Positions 44,314 through 54,010 of a stretch of DNA of 64,000 bases are shown here, piece by piece. Source of the stretch: an uncultured Muribaculaceae bacterium (lineage in GTDB: Bacteria; Bacteroidota; Bacteroidia; Bacteroidales; Muribaculaceae). A program made the translations under genes and the position numbers. Position 1 is the stretch's first letter, and every line of letters begins with the position of its first letter. The DNA is taken from NCBI GenBank assembly GCA_910587925.1, contig CAJUOC010000003.1:54265-118264 (forward strand), given 5' to 3'. The notes under the pieces are model-generated. The model was given only the letters and a program-made list of their open reading frames with translations. It was not told the DNA's origin and made no database searches.

Positions 44314-44673
44314 TCAGTCGAGGTCGGGGTAGTTGGTAATCTTGGCGTCGCTCCAAAGCTCCTCAAGATTGTAGCGTGTGCGGGCCTCGGGCAGGAAGAT
44401 GTGTATCCATACGTCGCCATAGTCGAGCACAATCCACTCCGAGCCTTGGCGGCCGTCGGAATTGTATGGCTTGAGGCGGGCATCGTCGAGCAGACGGTCG
44501 CGCAGACGGTCGGCTATGGCGCTCACCTGGGTGGGGGAGCTGCCCTCGGCGATGATAAACGCGCCGGCAGAGGCGCCGTCGACTCCGTCGAGGTCTACTA
44601 ATGTGATGTTGCGGCCTTTGCGGTCGCGGATGGCGTCGATGATGAGAGAGTTGAGGTCGGTGTCTTTAGTCAT
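44314..44673 (-). CDS. rsfS: Ribosomal silencing factor RsfS
   Basis: 119 residues (DUF143 family). Signatures LIIDAIRDRKGRNITLVDLD, FIIAEGSSPTQVSAIADRLR, SEWIVLDYGDVWIHIFLPEA and a final LEELWSDA. It binds L14 on the large subunit to block subunit joining under starvation. Followed 25 bases later by ftsH. Confidence 0.96.
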   Translation of the reverse strand: MTKDTDLNSLIIDAIRDRKGRNITLVDLDGVDGASAGAFIIAEGSSPTQVSAIADRLRDRLLDDARLKPYNSDGRQGSEWIVLDYGDVWIHIFLPEARTRYNLEELWSDAKITNYPDLD

Positions 44674-44696
44674 TCAGAATATGTAGTTACGGCAGG

Positions 44697-44704
44697 CAAA
44701 GATA
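44697..44704 (-). promoter_or_regulatory. -7 element of the rsfS-ftsH unit
   Basis: TATCTTTGC on the minus strand, 23 bases before the rsfS ATG. No TTTG box at 19-21 bases; a TTGT is nearby. Confidence 0.5.
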
Positions 44705-44762
44705 CAAAAATTCTTACGATATGTTTTATAACAATCGAGAGCCGCCAAAAGATTATGAAATG

Positions 44763-45809
44763 TTAACGCGCGATGTGCTCAGGCACGCCGACATTGTGCT
44801 TGTCAAAGAGGGCGCGGGCTGCGCGGGCGAAGTCGGCGGCGCGGCTGTCGCCGCTCGCGTCGGGCCATACCAGGCGGAAATTGCGCCCTGCGCCGGCCGG
44901 CTCGGTGAATACGAGACGGTAGCGCGCGTCGGCTATACGCACACGGCCGTCGTCGCCGCGCTCGAGCCTCACTCTCACCATGGCGCCGCCGCGGGTGTCG
45001 CGGGTGCGCATGTTGGAGATGAAATTGCCCAGCGAGTAGACCGTGAGGCGGGTACTGTCGGCACTCAGCTCCATCGGCTGCACCACATGCGGGTGTGAGC
45101 CTATCACCAGCTCCACGCCGAGGCTGTCGCGCAGAAAAGCGCCCAGCGAGCGCTGCGACGCCGCCGGCAGCAGCTTGTACTCCTCGCCCCAGTGCACACA
45201 GGCCGCTATCACTTCGGCGCCGGCCTCGCGCAGACGGCCGACGTCGCTGCGGATGAGTCCGCGGTCGATATAGTCGACGGCCGCGCCGTCGCGTGCAGTG
45301 ATGCCGTTTGTGCCATAGGTATAGTTGAGAAAGCCCACGCGTATGCCTCCGAGAGTGCGCACCAGCGGATGTACCGAGTCGCGTCCGGCGGCAGTGCGGT
45401 ATGTGCCGATATGGTCGTGGCCTCGGGCGTCGAGGCAGTCGAGCGTGGCGCGCAGGCCGCGGTCGGAGCGGTCGAGGGTGTGGTTGTTGGCGGTGAGAAA
45501 GAGGTCAAATCCGGCGTCGGCCAGGGCGTCGACAAAGGCGGGCGGAGCGTTGAAACACGGGTAACCCGAATATCGGTGCATGGCCGATACCGGTGTCTCG
45601 AGATTCACCACCGCATAGTCGGCGGTGGTCACATACGGGCGTATGGCGTCGAAGTATCCCGTGAAGTCGTAGTCGCCCCCGGTGGTGCGGGCAGCGTCTA
45701 TCTGCGCCTGGTGCATCATGGCATCGCCGGCAAACACAAGCTCGGCCTCGTCGTGGCCCAGCAGCAGTGCCAGCAGCGACACCATCAGTGGCGCCAGCAT
45801 GCCGCCCAT
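44763..45809 (-). CDS. CapA-family (poly-gamma-glutamate synthesis-like) metallophosphatase
   Basis: 348 residues from the ATG at 45809, which overlaps the folD stop (TGATG); the longer frame inside folD is rejected. It has a short N-terminal hydrophobic stretch (MGGMLAPLMVSLLALLLG). The PGA_cap motifs are FAGDAMMHQAQID, NLETPVSA, TANNHTLDRSDRG, NYTYGTNGI, CVHWGEEY and IGSHPHVVQP, a calcineurin-like metal centre. The family acts in envelope polymer synthesis or release; substrate unknown. Last gene of panC-panD-ffh-folD-capA. Confidence 0.9.
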   Translation of the reverse strand: MGGMLAPLMVSLLALLLGHDEAELVFAGDAMMHQAQIDAARTTGGDYDFTGYFDAIRPYVTTADYAVVNLETPVSAMHRYSGYPCFNAPPAFVDALADAGFDLFLTANNHTLDRSDRGLRATLDCLDARGHDHIGTYRTAAGRDSVHPLVRTLGGIRVGFLNYTYGTNGITARDGAAVDYIDRGLIRSDVGRLREAGAEVIAACVHWGEEYKLLPAASQRSLGAFLRDSLGVELVIGSHPHVVQPMELSADSTRLTVYSLGNFISNMRTRDTRGGAMVRVRLERGDDGRVRIADARYRLVFTEPAGAGRNFRLVWPDASGDSRAADFARAARALFDKHNVGVPEHIAR

Positions 45810-46681
45810 CAGTATACCTCGTGAAGGGCGGCGCGCAGGGTATTCTGCATCAGCGACACGATGGTCATGGGCCCTACGCCGCCGGGTACCGGGGTGATAT
45901 ACGAGCACTTGGGAGCCACAGCCTCGAAGTCGACATCGCCGCACAGGCGGAATCCCGACTTGCGCGAGGCATCGGGCACGCGGGTAGTACCGACGTCAAT
46001 TACCGTCGCGCCGGGCTTGACCATGTCAGCCGTTACAAATCCCGGCCGGCCAAGCGCCGCCACCAGTATGTCGGCGCGGCGGGTGATGTCGGCCAGCCCC
46101 TCGGTGGCGCTGTGACACACGGTGACTGTGGCATCCACACCGCGCTGCATCATCAGCGCGGCCAGGGGCTTGCCCACGATATTGCTGCGGCCGATAATCA
46201 CGCAGCTGCGGCCGCGCGTGGGTATATCGTAGTGGCGCAGCAACTCCACGATGCCGGCCGGGGTGGCCGAGTGGAAGCAGGGCAGGCCGAGAGCCTGGCG
46301 GCCTACATTTACGGGGTGGAAGCCGTCGACATCCTTGTCGGGGCGCACTGCCTCGATGACGGCCTGCTCGTCGATATGCGCCGGCAGAGGCAGCTGCACG
46401 ATGAAGCCGTCGACGTCGGTGTCGGCATTGAGCGTGTCGATGAGCGACAGCAGCTCGGCCTGGGTCACGTCGGCCTCACGGCGTATCACAGTGGAGCGGA
46501 ACCCGCATGCCTCGCATGCCTTTACCTTATTGGCGACGTAGGTCTCGCTGCCGCCGTCGTGGCCCACGAGGATTGCTGCGAGGTGCGGCGCGCGGCCGCC
46601 CTCGGCTATGATGCGTGCCACTCGGGCTGCGATGTCTGCTTTTATTTCGGCTGATGTGGCTTTGCCGTCGATGAGCTGCAT
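45809..46681 (-). CDS. folD: Bifunctional methylenetetrahydrofolate dehydrogenase/cyclohydrolase
   Basis: 290 residues, normal length. Signatures: ILVGHDGGSETYVANKVKAC, QLPLPAHIDEQAVIEAVRPD, KDVDGFHPVNVG, and the Rossmann motif GRSNIVGKPLAALMM. It interconverts 5,10-methylene-THF and 10-formyl-THF in C1 metabolism with NADP. It lies 28 bases after ffh and is coupled to capA by a one-base overlap. Confidence 0.97.
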   Translation of the reverse strand: MQLIDGKATSAEIKADIAARVARIIAEGGRAPHLAAILVGHDGGSETYVANKVKACEACGFRSTVIRREADVTQAELLSLIDTLNADTDVDGFIVQLPLPAHIDEQAVIEAVRPDKDVDGFHPVNVGRQALGLPCFHSATPAGIVELLRHYDIPTRGRSCVIIGRSNIVGKPLAALMMQRGVDATVTVCHSATEGLADITRRADILVAALGRPGFVTADMVKPGATVIDVGTTRVPDASRKSGFRLCGDVDFEAVAPKCSYITPVPGGVGPMTIVSLMQNTLRAALHEVY

Positions 46682-46709
46682 AGGCTGGGGGGATTGGTGT
46701 GGTTAATGA

Positions 46710-48071
46710 TTATCGGCGCATACCGGGCATACCTCCGGGCATGCCACCTCCGCGCAGACCGCGCATGGCGGCCATGGGATTTTTTATCGAGCCGGCGGCC
46801 TTCATCATCTGGCGCATCTGCTCAAACTGCTTTATCATGCGGTTGACCTCTTGGATGGTGGTGCCCGAGCCCAGGGCTATGCGCTTGACGCGTGTGCCGC
46901 GGATTACCTCGGGGTGCTCGCGCTCGTAAGGAGTCATCGAGCCGATGATGGCCTCGATACCCTTGAAGGCGTCGTCGCCGATCTCAATGTCTTTGAGCGC
47001 CTTGCCCAGGCCGGGAATCATCGACGCCAGATCTTTGAGATTGCCCATCTTCTTGATCTGCTGTATCTGCTTCTGGAAGTCGACAAAGGTATACTGGTTG
47101 CGGCGCAGCTTGCGGGCAAGCTCCTCGGCCTCCTTCTCGTCAAACTCGCGCTGGGCTTTCTCTACCAGCGACACGATGTCGCCCATGCCTAGGATGCGGT
47201 CGGCCATACGGGCGGGGTAAAATACGTCGATGCCGTCGAGGCTCTCGCCCGTACCGATAAACTTGATGGGCTTGGTCACCACGGTACGTATCGACAGCGC
47301 CGCGCCGCCGCGTGTATCACCGTCGAGCTTGGTGAGCACCACGCCGTCGAAGTCGAGGCGCTCGTTGAAAGTGCGGGCAGTGTTGACGGCATCCTGGCCG
47401 GTCATCGAGTCGACCACAAAGAGAGTCTCGGTGGGGTTGATGGCGCGCTTGATATTCTCGATCTCCTGCATCATCTGCTCGTCGACGGCCAGGCGGCCGG
47501 CGGTATCGATTATCACCAGGTCGTTGCCGTCGCGGCGGGCCTGCTCGAGAGCCTTGCGGGCGATGTCGACGGGGTCTTCGCTGCCCTCGATGGTAAAGAC
47601 AGGCACGCCTATCGACTCGCCCAGTACCTTGAGCTGGTCGATGGCCGCGGGACGGTACACGTCGCAGGCCACCAGCAGCGGGCGTCGGCCCTGCTCGCTT
47701 TTGAGCTTCTTGGCCAGCTTGCCCGAGAAGGTGGTCTTACCCGAGCCTTGCAGGCCCGACATGAGTATCACCAGCGGCTTGGCCTTGAGGTCGAGCAGGG
47801 CGGCGTCGCCACCCATCAAGGCGGTGAGCTCGTCGTGGACGATTTTCACCATCAGCTCGCCGGGCTTGATGGCCGTGAGCACGTTCTGGCCCAGAGCCTT
47901 GGCCTTGACGGTATCGGTAAAAGTCTTGGCTACCTTGTAGTTGACGTCGGCGTCGATGAGCGCGCGGCGCACATCCTTGAGGGTCTCGGCCACATTGATT
48001 TCGGTAATCTTGCCTTGGCCCTTGAGTATCTTGAAACTGCGTTCGAGGCGGTCGCTGAGTTTTTCAAACAT
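46710..48071 (-). CDS. ffh: Signal recognition particle protein Ffh
   Basis: A 453-residue GTPase that binds 4.5S RNA and signal peptides for co-translational targeting. N domain then G domain motifs: MSGLQGSGKTTFSGKLA (P loop), DTAGRLAVDEQMM, LTKLDGDTRGGAALS. The C-terminal M domain is methionine-rich (MRQMMKAAGS, GGGMPGGMPGMRR). It starts one base after panD on the same strand. Confidence 0.98.
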   Translation of the reverse strand: MFEKLSDRLERSFKILKGQGKITEINVAETLKDVRRALIDADVNYKVAKTFTDTVKAKALGQNVLTAIKPGELMVKIVHDELTALMGGDAALLDLKAKPLVILMSGLQGSGKTTFSGKLAKKLKSEQGRRPLLVACDVYRPAAIDQLKVLGESIGVPVFTIEGSEDPVDIARKALEQARRDGNDLVIIDTAGRLAVDEQMMQEIENIKRAINPTETLFVVDSMTGQDAVNTARTFNERLDFDGVVLTKLDGDTRGGAALSIRTVVTKPIKFIGTGESLDGIDVFYPARMADRILGMGDIVSLVEKAQREFDEKEAEELARKLRRNQYTFVDFQKQIQQIKKMGNLKDLASMIPGLGKALKDIEIGDDAFKGIEAIIGSMTPYEREHPEVIRGTRVKRIALGSGTTIQEVNRMIKQFEQMRQMMKAAGSIKNPMAAMRGLRGGGMPGGMPGMRR

Positions 48072-48072
48072 G

Positions 48073-48423
48073 TCAGAGTAACTTATTGGTGGCTGTGTCG
48101 GGGAATATCACCGACGGGGTGAAAGAGCGGGCTTCCTCGGGAGTCATCTGCGCGTAAGCCATGATGATGACGATGTCGCCGGGCTGCACCAGTCGGGCTG
48201 CCGCGCCGTTGAGGCAAATGACACCGCTGCCGCGCTCGCCTGCGATGGTGTATGTGTCGAGGCGGGCGCCATTGTTGTTGTTTACGATGTATACACGCTC
48301 GCCGGGGATTATGCCGGCGGCGTCGAGGAGGTCGGCGTCGACCGTGATGGAGCCGATGTAGTCAAGGCGCGACTCTGTGACGGTGACGCGGTGTATCTTG
48401 GATTTGAGGACTTCGATGGTCAT
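48073..48423 (-). CDS. panD: Aspartate 1-decarboxylase proenzyme
   Basis: 116 residues from MTIEVLKSKIHRVTVTES; an upstream extension through panC is rejected. The self-cleavage site is Gly24-Ser25 in YIGSITVD, which forms the pyruvoyl group; GERVYIVNNNNGARLDTYTI and the ARLVQPGDIVIIMAY strand complete the fold. It makes beta-alanine for pantothenate. Its ATG overlaps the panC stop (ATGA), so the two steps of pantothenate synthesis are coupled. Confidence 0.97.
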   Translation of the reverse strand: MTIEVLKSKIHRVTVTESRLDYIGSITVDADLLDAAGIIPGERVYIVNNNNGARLDTYTIAGERGSGVICLNGAAARLVQPGDIVIIMAYAQMTPEEARSFTPSVIFPDTATNKLL

Positions 48424-49274
48424 TTTGCCGGATATTTGATATTGTCTATAAGACGCACATCGCCGAGCCATACAGTGACGCAGCCCACGGCATCGCGGCC
48501 CTCGGGCCAAGCGTCGAGAGGCTGGAGCGTATTGGCGTCGACTATCTGGTAATACTCGGGCTTGAAGCCCTCGACCCCGGCAAGGCTGTCGAGCACGGCT
48601 GCGGCTGTGTCGGCCGGAGAGACGCCCTCGGCGCGGCTCGCCACGCTGCTCTCGAGGATAGCGTGGATACGCGGAGCGATAGCCCGCTGCTCGGCGCTGA
48701 GGCGCACGTTGCGCGAGCTCATGGCCAGGCCGTCGGCCTCGCGGCAGATGGGGCAGTCGACAATCTCGAGGTCGTCAAATCCCTCGAGCTCGGCCATGCG
48801 GCGTATCACGGCAATCTGCTGGAAGTCTTTCTCGCCGAAGTACGCGCGGTGGGGACGCGCCAGCGCAAAGAGCTTGCTCACAATCTGGGCCACGCCGTTG
48901 AAATGGCCGGGACGCATGGCGCCCTCCATCACCTCGGCCACGGGGCCGAGATCAAACACGCGGGTATCCGGCTCGGGATATATCTCCTCGGCCGTGGGGG
49001 TGAAGGCCACGTCGACTCCGGCGGCGCGCAGCAGGTCGCAGTCGGCGGCCGGGGTGCGCGGATAGGTGCGCAGGTCGTCGGGGTTGTTAAACTGCGTGGG
49101 GTTTACAAATATGCTCACTATCACGAAGTCGCACTCGCGGCGGGCGCGCTCTACCAGTGAGATGTGTCCGGCGTGGAGGGCGCCCATGGTGGGCACCAGG
49201 CCGATGGTGAGCCCGCGGCGGCGGGCATCGGCTACGGCCTCTGTCAGCCGGGCGGTTGTTTCAATGATTTCCAT
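48420..49274 (-). CDS. panC: Pantoate-beta-alanine ligase
   Basis: A 284-residue HIGH-type adenylating enzyme joining pantoate and beta-alanine. Motifs: LVPTMGALHAGHISLV, SIFVNPTQFNNPDDL, PGHFNGVAQIVSKLF, YFGEKDFQQIAVIR, and the KMSKS-like region MSSRNVRLS. Leads the operon panC-panD-ffh-folD-capA. A TAATTTTG element lies at 49303-49296 on the minus strand. Confidence 0.97.
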   Translation of the reverse strand: MEIIETTARLTEAVADARRRGLTIGLVPTMGALHAGHISLVERARRECDFVIVSIFVNPTQFNNPDDLRTYPRTPAADCDLLRAAGVDVAFTPTAEEIYPEPDTRVFDLGPVAEVMEGAMRPGHFNGVAQIVSKLFALARPHRAYFGEKDFQQIAVIRRMAELEGFDDLEIVDCPICREADGLAMSSRNVRLSAEQRAIAPRIHAILESSVASRAEGVSPADTAAAVLDSLAGVEGFKPEYYQIVDANTLQPLDAWPEGRDAVGCVTVWLGDVRLIDNIKYPAK

Positions 49275-49295
49275 TGTAGTATGTTAAAATCGCCG

Positions 49296-49391
49296 CAAAA
49301 TTACACATTTGCCATTAGATATGCAAGCCGCGGCGAAAATGACGTTAAAGACTTATTAACGCTTGCAGGTCGGTATTTTTTCTTACCTTTG
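49296..49391. promoter_or_regulatory. Divergent -7 elements, panC and SurA-like gene
   Basis: Minus strand: TAATTTTG at 49303-49296, with a TTGC 19 bases before it (49326-49323). Plus strand: TACCTTTG at 49384-49391, 19 bases before the ATG, with TTGC at 49363-49366. Confidence 0.55.
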
Positions 49392-49409
49392 CCGCAAAAC
49401 TCATCACGC

Positions 49410-50774
49410 ATGAAACTGAAGACAGCTTTCATCTCGGCCGCCGCGCTTGCCGTCACAGCAGCTGTGGCCGTGGCACAAAACAATAATATAATAGAGGAAG
49501 TCGCCTGGATTATCGGCGACGAGCCTATATATAAATCGGAAATCGAGCAGGCATATCAGGATATGCAGAACGACCGCATACCTGTCGAGGGCGACCCTTA
49601 CTGTGTCATCCCCGAGCAGATTGCCATCGAGAGGCTTTTCCTGCACCAGGCCGATATGGATACCGTCGAGGTGACCGAGTCGATGGTGTCGTCGCAGGTC
49701 GACGCGCAGATGAATTTCCTTGTGACCAATCTCGGCTCCCGCGAGAAGGTTGAGCAGTATTTCCGCAAGCCTTTTGCAGAGATACGCGAGTACTACTCCA
49801 CCAATATGCGCAACCGCTTCCGCATCAATCAGGTAAAGCAGTCGCTCACCAAGAGCCTCAAGGTGACACCCTCGCAGGTGCGCCGCTATTTTGATGCGCT
49901 GCCTGCCGACTCCATCCCCTTCGTGCCGCTCCAGGTCGAGGTGCAGATAGTATCGCTGTACCCGGCCATCCCGCGCGAGGAGATCGATGATGTGAAGGCC
50001 CGCCTGCGCGACTATGCCGAGCGTGTCAACTCCGGCCAGTCTGACTTCTCGACCCTCGCCATCCTCTACTCCGAGGCGCCCGAGGCCGTGCGTGGCGGTG
50101 AGATCGGTTTCATGGGCCGCGGACAGCTCGTGCCCGAGTATGCCGCCGTGGCTTTCAACCTCAACGACCCCAAGAAAGTATCCAAGATTGTCGAGACCGA
50201 GTATGGCTTCCATATCATCCAGCTGATAGAGAAGCGCGGCGACCGCATCAATACCCGCCATATACTGCTGCGCCCCAAGGTGGCCGATAAGGATCTGGCA
50301 GATGCAATCTCGCGCCTCGACTCGGTGCGCACCGATATCGTCGACAACAAGCGCATAACCTTTGAAGAGGCTGCCCGCTATATATCGCAGGACAAGGATA
50401 CCAAAAACAGCAATGGCGTGATGGTCAACTCCGAGACAGGCACCACCCGCTTTGAAATGTCGCAGCTCCCCCAGGAGGTCGCCGCAGTAGTGGGCCGACT
50501 CGAGGAGGGGCAGGTATCGGCGCCGTTTGTGATGCGCGACCCGCGCAAAGAGCGTGAGTCGGTGGCCATCGTCAAGCTCACCCGCCGCATCGATGCCCAT
50601 CAGGCCAATCTCGGCGACGACTTCCAGCAGATAAAAAGCATGTATGAGGAGTCGGCCAAGCAGAAGATGATTGAAGACTGGCTCGCCAACAAGATACGCG
50701 ATACATACATCCGTATCGAGGACGGCTGGCGAGGCTGCGACTTCAAGCAGGAGGGCTGGATTAAATCCCGCTGA
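49410..50774 (+). CDS. SurA-like periplasmic peptidyl-prolyl isomerase
   Basis: 454 residues from MKLKTAFISAAALAVTAAVA (signal peptide); a longer frame crosses the promoter and is rejected. An N-terminal chaperone-like region (30-165) is followed by a parvulin domain at about 170-275 (LAILYSEAPEAVRGGEIGFM, YGFHIIQL) and a second divergent one at about 285-390 (RHILLRPKVADKDLADAISR). It helps outer-membrane protein folding. The downstream OstA-like gene starts two bases after its stop, linking it to LPS/outer-membrane assembly. Confidence 0.9.
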   Translation: MKLKTAFISAAALAVTAAVAVAQNNNIIEEVAWIIGDEPIYKSEIEQAYQDMQNDRIPVEGDPYCVIPEQIAIERLFLHQADMDTVEVTESMVSSQVDAQMNFLVTNLGSREKVEQYFRKPFAEIREYYSTNMRNRFRINQVKQSLTKSLKVTPSQVRRYFDALPADSIPFVPLQVEVQIVSLYPAIPREEIDDVKARLRDYAERVNSGQSDFSTLAILYSEAPEAVRGGEIGFMGRGQLVPEYAAVAFNLNDPKKVSKIVETEYGFHIIQLIEKRGDRINTRHILLRPKVADKDLADAISRLDSVRTDIVDNKRITFEEAARYISQDKDTKNSNGVMVNSETGTTRFEMSQLPQEVAAVVGRLEEGQVSAPFVMRDPRKERESVAIVKLTRRIDAHQANLGDDFQQIKSMYEESAKQKMIEDWLANKIRDTYIRIEDGWRGCDFKQEGWIKSR

Positions 50775-50776
50775 CG

Positions 50777-52501
50777 GTGACTTCCGGGCTCAGAAAATCT
50801 TTTGTGGCAATATGCGCGGTCTCGGCCGCGCTTGCCGCGTATGTGGGGCGTGCGGCGGGCGTGCAGCCTACCTTTACGCCGCAGGTGCCCTCGGCCTCGC
50901 GCGCCTCGGGCAACCGCGTCTTTCTCGACCGCGCCGATGTGCTTTACAAGGAGCGCTCCGACTCATTTATGGTCGTGTCGGGCAATGTGGTCTTTACCAA
51001 GGGCCCGATGGTGATGAAGTGCGACTCGGCGCATTACTATCCTACGGTCGAGTCGTTTGAGGCTTTTGGCAATGTAAGTATGGAGCAGGGCGACACACTC
51101 TTTGTATACGCCGACGAGCTCAACTACATGGGCCCCGACGAGATATGCTATCTCTACGCCGACCCCGGCAATAAAGTGCGGCTCATCAACCGCGACGTGA
51201 TGCTCCGCACAGACGTGTTTACATACGACCTGCGCACCGAGGTCGGATATTATAACGTCGGCGGCGAGCTCACCGACCGCAGCAACCGCCTCACCTCCAT
51301 CGAGGGCGAGTACATCCCGGCCACCAAAGATGCCAACTTCTACCTCAACGTACACCTCAACTCGCTCAGCGAGAGCGATACCCTCGACATCTATACCGAC
51401 TCTCTCTTTTACAATACCGCCAGCCACATAGCCGAGCTGTACTCGCCCAGCCGCGTGGTAAACGCCCGCGGTACCATATTCACGGCCAACGCTTTCTACG
51501 ATACCGATGCCGATACGGCCGCGCTCTACGACCGCTCGGTGGTGGCCACGCCCGAGGGACGCTATGTGGTGGCCGACACCATCTACTACCGCCGCCCCCA
51601 AGGTACTGCCCGCTGCTACGGCGACATGCTCATGGCCGATACCGTGCGCCACACCGAGCTGCTGGCCGACTATGGTTTTTTCAACCAGCATACCGACAGT
51701 GCCTATGCCACCGGCCATCTCCTCATCAAGGAGTATTCGCAGGGCGATACCCTGTATCTGCACGGGCGCCAGCTCAACGCATACCGCGTCATCGACACGG
51801 TGACCATCGAGGCCATCGAGGCCGATACCCTGCTCGGGACACCCGCCGTGCCCGAGAGCTTCCGGCTCGATACTACGCATGTGGCCGACGTGTGGCCGCG
51901 CGTGCGCTTTTACCGCTCCGACATGCAGGGCATCTGCGACTCGCTGCGTGTGACACGCGCCGACTCCACCGTGAGGCTGTATGTAAGCCCGGTGGTATGG
52001 AGCGGTGAGCGCCAGATATTCGGCAACGTCATCGAGCTGCACATGAACGACTCCACCATCGACCGTGCGCGTCTGCCGCAGTTTGGCTTCACGGCCGAGC
52101 GTCTTGTCGACGATTTCTACAATCAGATGTCGGGCAAGGAGATGATAGCATACTTCGTCGGCGGCCATCTGAGCCGCCTCGACATCAACGGCAATGTCGA
52201 GCTGACCATGTTTCCCGAGGAAAAAGACTCTACCATCAACAAGATGGTGACAGCGCAGAGCTCGTTTATGCGTGCAGACTTTGCCGACAATGCCGCCGAC
52301 CGCATCAAGATGTGGCCCGAGACCACCGGCAAGGCCACGCCGCTCTTCCTGGTGCGCCGCTCGATGCTGTTTCTGCCCAAGTTCAGACTTTTCAAGGGAG
52401 TGCGCCCCCTGTCGGCGGCCGATGTGTTCATAATTCCCGAGGAGATGGAGCGGCTCATGCGTGAGGCTGAGCGCCCCTTGCCCGAGCGCGCCGACGACTG
52501 A
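50777..52501 (+). CDS. OstA/LptA-like protein for LPS transport
   Basis: 574 residues, GTG start two bases after the SurA-like stop. Signal peptide (LRKSFVAICAVSAALAAYVG). The N-terminal half shows OstA-type repeating strands: DVLYKERSDSFMVVSGNVVF, FEAFGNVSMEQGDTLFVYAD, and repeats with DTLYLHGRQL and TARCYGDMLMAD. It matches the Bacteroidota OstA-like family, with LptA/LptD-N-like beta-jellyroll folds. Probably a periplasmic part of LPS export. Its stop overlaps the next start by one base. Confidence 0.83.
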   Translation: MTSGLRKSFVAICAVSAALAAYVGRAAGVQPTFTPQVPSASRASGNRVFLDRADVLYKERSDSFMVVSGNVVFTKGPMVMKCDSAHYYPTVESFEAFGNVSMEQGDTLFVYADELNYMGPDEICYLYADPGNKVRLINRDVMLRTDVFTYDLRTEVGYYNVGGELTDRSNRLTSIEGEYIPATKDANFYLNVHLNSLSESDTLDIYTDSLFYNTASHIAELYSPSRVVNARGTIFTANAFYDTDADTAALYDRSVVATPEGRYVVADTIYYRRPQGTARCYGDMLMADTVRHTELLADYGFFNQHTDSAYATGHLLIKEYSQGDTLYLHGRQLNAYRVIDTVTIEAIEADTLLGTPAVPESFRLDTTHVADVWPRVRFYRSDMQGICDSLRVTRADSTVRLYVSPVVWSGERQIFGNVIELHMNDSTIDRARLPQFGFTAERLVDDFYNQMSGKEMIAYFVGGHLSRLDINGNVELTMFPEEKDSTINKMVTAQSSFMRADFADNAADRIKMWPETTGKATPLFLVRRSMLFLPKFRLFKGVRPLSAADVFIIPEEMERLMREAERPLPERADD

Positions 52502-53949
52502 TGGCCGACCTTACCTGCATACGCGACGGCAGCCCGATAAGCCGCGGCCGGCGTGCCTCGCTCACCCTGCGCCTTGCCGTGCCGGCCATACTTGCCCAGC
52601 TGTCGAGCATCCTCATGCAGTATATCGACGCCTCGATGGTGGGGCGGCTCGGAGCCGACGGGGCAGCGTCGGTGGGGCTGATGAGCAGTTCGCTGTGGCT
52701 GTTCTGGGGGCTGTGCTCGGCCGTGACCACCGGCTTTGCCGTGCAGGCCGCCCATCGCCTGGGAGCGTCAAGCTCCGGCGAGGCCCGCGATGTGGTGCGC
52801 CAGGGCATCACGGCATGCCTGGTGTTCAGCGCCGCAGTCACTCTGGTCGGCTTGGCCATCGCTTCTCGCCTGCCGCATTGGCTCGGCGGCGACGAGGCCA
52901 TCTGCGGCGATGCCTCGATGTACTTTGCCATATTTGTGGGAGCGCTGCCGATGCTTACCATGAATTATCTGGCCGGCGGTATGCTCCGCAGCGCCGGCAA
53001 CATGAAAGTGCCCAGCCTGCTCAACGTGGGCATGTGCCTGATGGATGTCGTATTCAACTGGTTTCTGATTTTCCCCACCCGCGAGATTGATTTCCTCGGG
53101 ATGCATTTCATATCGCCCGGCGCAGGGCTGGGCGTGCCCGGCGCCGCGCTCGGCACCGTGGCGGCCGAGGTCGTCACGGCCACCCTGATGCTGTGGTATC
53201 TCACCTGCCGCCAGGAAGACCTGCGGCTGCGCCACCGTCCGCGTCGCAGTTTCCGCCCGACGCGCGCCGTGCTGCGCCGCGCCGTGTCGATATCGGCGCC
53301 GATGACTCTGGAGCATGCCGTATTTTGCGGCGCACAGGTGATGCTCACGGTGATAGTCGCTCCGCTCGGCGTGGTGGCCATCGCCGCCAACGCCTTTGCT
53401 GTCACCGCCGAGAGCCTCTGCTATATGCCCGGCTTCGGCATAGGCGAGGCAGCCACCACACTGGTCGGCCAGAGCTACGGCGCCGGCCGGCGCGAGCTTG
53501 TCAAGGGTTTTTGCCATATGACGGTATGGCTCGGCATAGCGGTGATGACCGCTATGGGCGCGGTGCTCTATGTAGCATCGCCCCTGATGATGGATATCAT
53601 GACACCCGTCGCCGCCATCCGCGACATCGGCGTGGAAGTGCTGCGTATCGAGGCATTTGCCGAGCCGCTGTATGCGGCCTCGATAGTGGCATACGGCGCA
53701 TTTGTCGGGGTAGGCGACACGCTGGTGCCCGCCGTGATGAATTTTGGCAGCATCTGGGCCGTGCGTATACCGCTGGCCGCCGTGATGGCACCCACGATGG
53801 GGCTGCGCGGAGTATGGATAGCTATGGCGGTGGAGCTGTCGCTGCGCGGGGCCATATTTCTGTGGCGCATGTACTCCGGGGCATGGCTCCGCAAGGCCCG
53901 TATCGCCCCGCCCGTCAACCCCGTCCCGCCCGACGAGCCCACTTTCTGA
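52501..53949 (+). CDS. MATE-family efflux transporter (second copy)
   Basis: 482 residues, about twelve TM helices. Typical blocks: LRLAVPAILAQLSSILMQYI, DASMVGRLGADGAASVGLMS, GFGIGEAATTLVGQSYGAGR (characteristic of the second half), and VGDTLVPAVMNFGSIWAVRI. Exports drugs or metabolites against Na+ or H+. The start overlaps the stop of the OstA-like gene (TGATG), an odd neighbour for an envelope-assembly pair. It differs in sequence from the MATE at 30120-31502. Confidence 0.93.
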   Translation: MADLTCIRDGSPISRGRRASLTLRLAVPAILAQLSSILMQYIDASMVGRLGADGAASVGLMSSSLWLFWGLCSAVTTGFAVQAAHRLGASSSGEARDVVRQGITACLVFSAAVTLVGLAIASRLPHWLGGDEAICGDASMYFAIFVGALPMLTMNYLAGGMLRSAGNMKVPSLLNVGMCLMDVVFNWFLIFPTREIDFLGMHFISPGAGLGVPGAALGTVAAEVVTATLMLWYLTCRQEDLRLRHRPRRSFRPTRAVLRRAVSISAPMTLEHAVFCGAQVMLTVIVAPLGVVAIAANAFAVTAESLCYMPGFGIGEAATTLVGQSYGAGRRELVKGFCHMTVWLGIAVMTAMGAVLYVASPLMMDIMTPVAAIRDIGVEVLRIEAFAEPLYAASIVAYGAFVGVGDTLVPAVMNFGSIWAVRIPLAAVMAPTMGLRGVWIAMAVELSLRGAIFLWRMYSGAWLRKARIAPPVNPVPPDEPTF

Positions 53950-54002
53950 GTGTTTTTTAGCGCGATTACGGATTTTTTTCGTTTATATACCATTTAAATG
54001 TG

Positions 54003-54010
54003 TATATTTG
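54003..54010 (+). promoter_or_regulatory. -7 element of mutAB
   Basis: TATATTTG followed by C, 83 bases before the mutA ATG. No exact -33 box; TTTC is nearby. The leader between them shows no recognised riboswitch. Confidence 0.55.

Noticed and set aside
44289..44483. 65-residue N-terminal extension of FtsH
   Set aside because: It overlaps rsfS and has no FtsH similarity; the ATG at 44288 gives a normal N-terminus.
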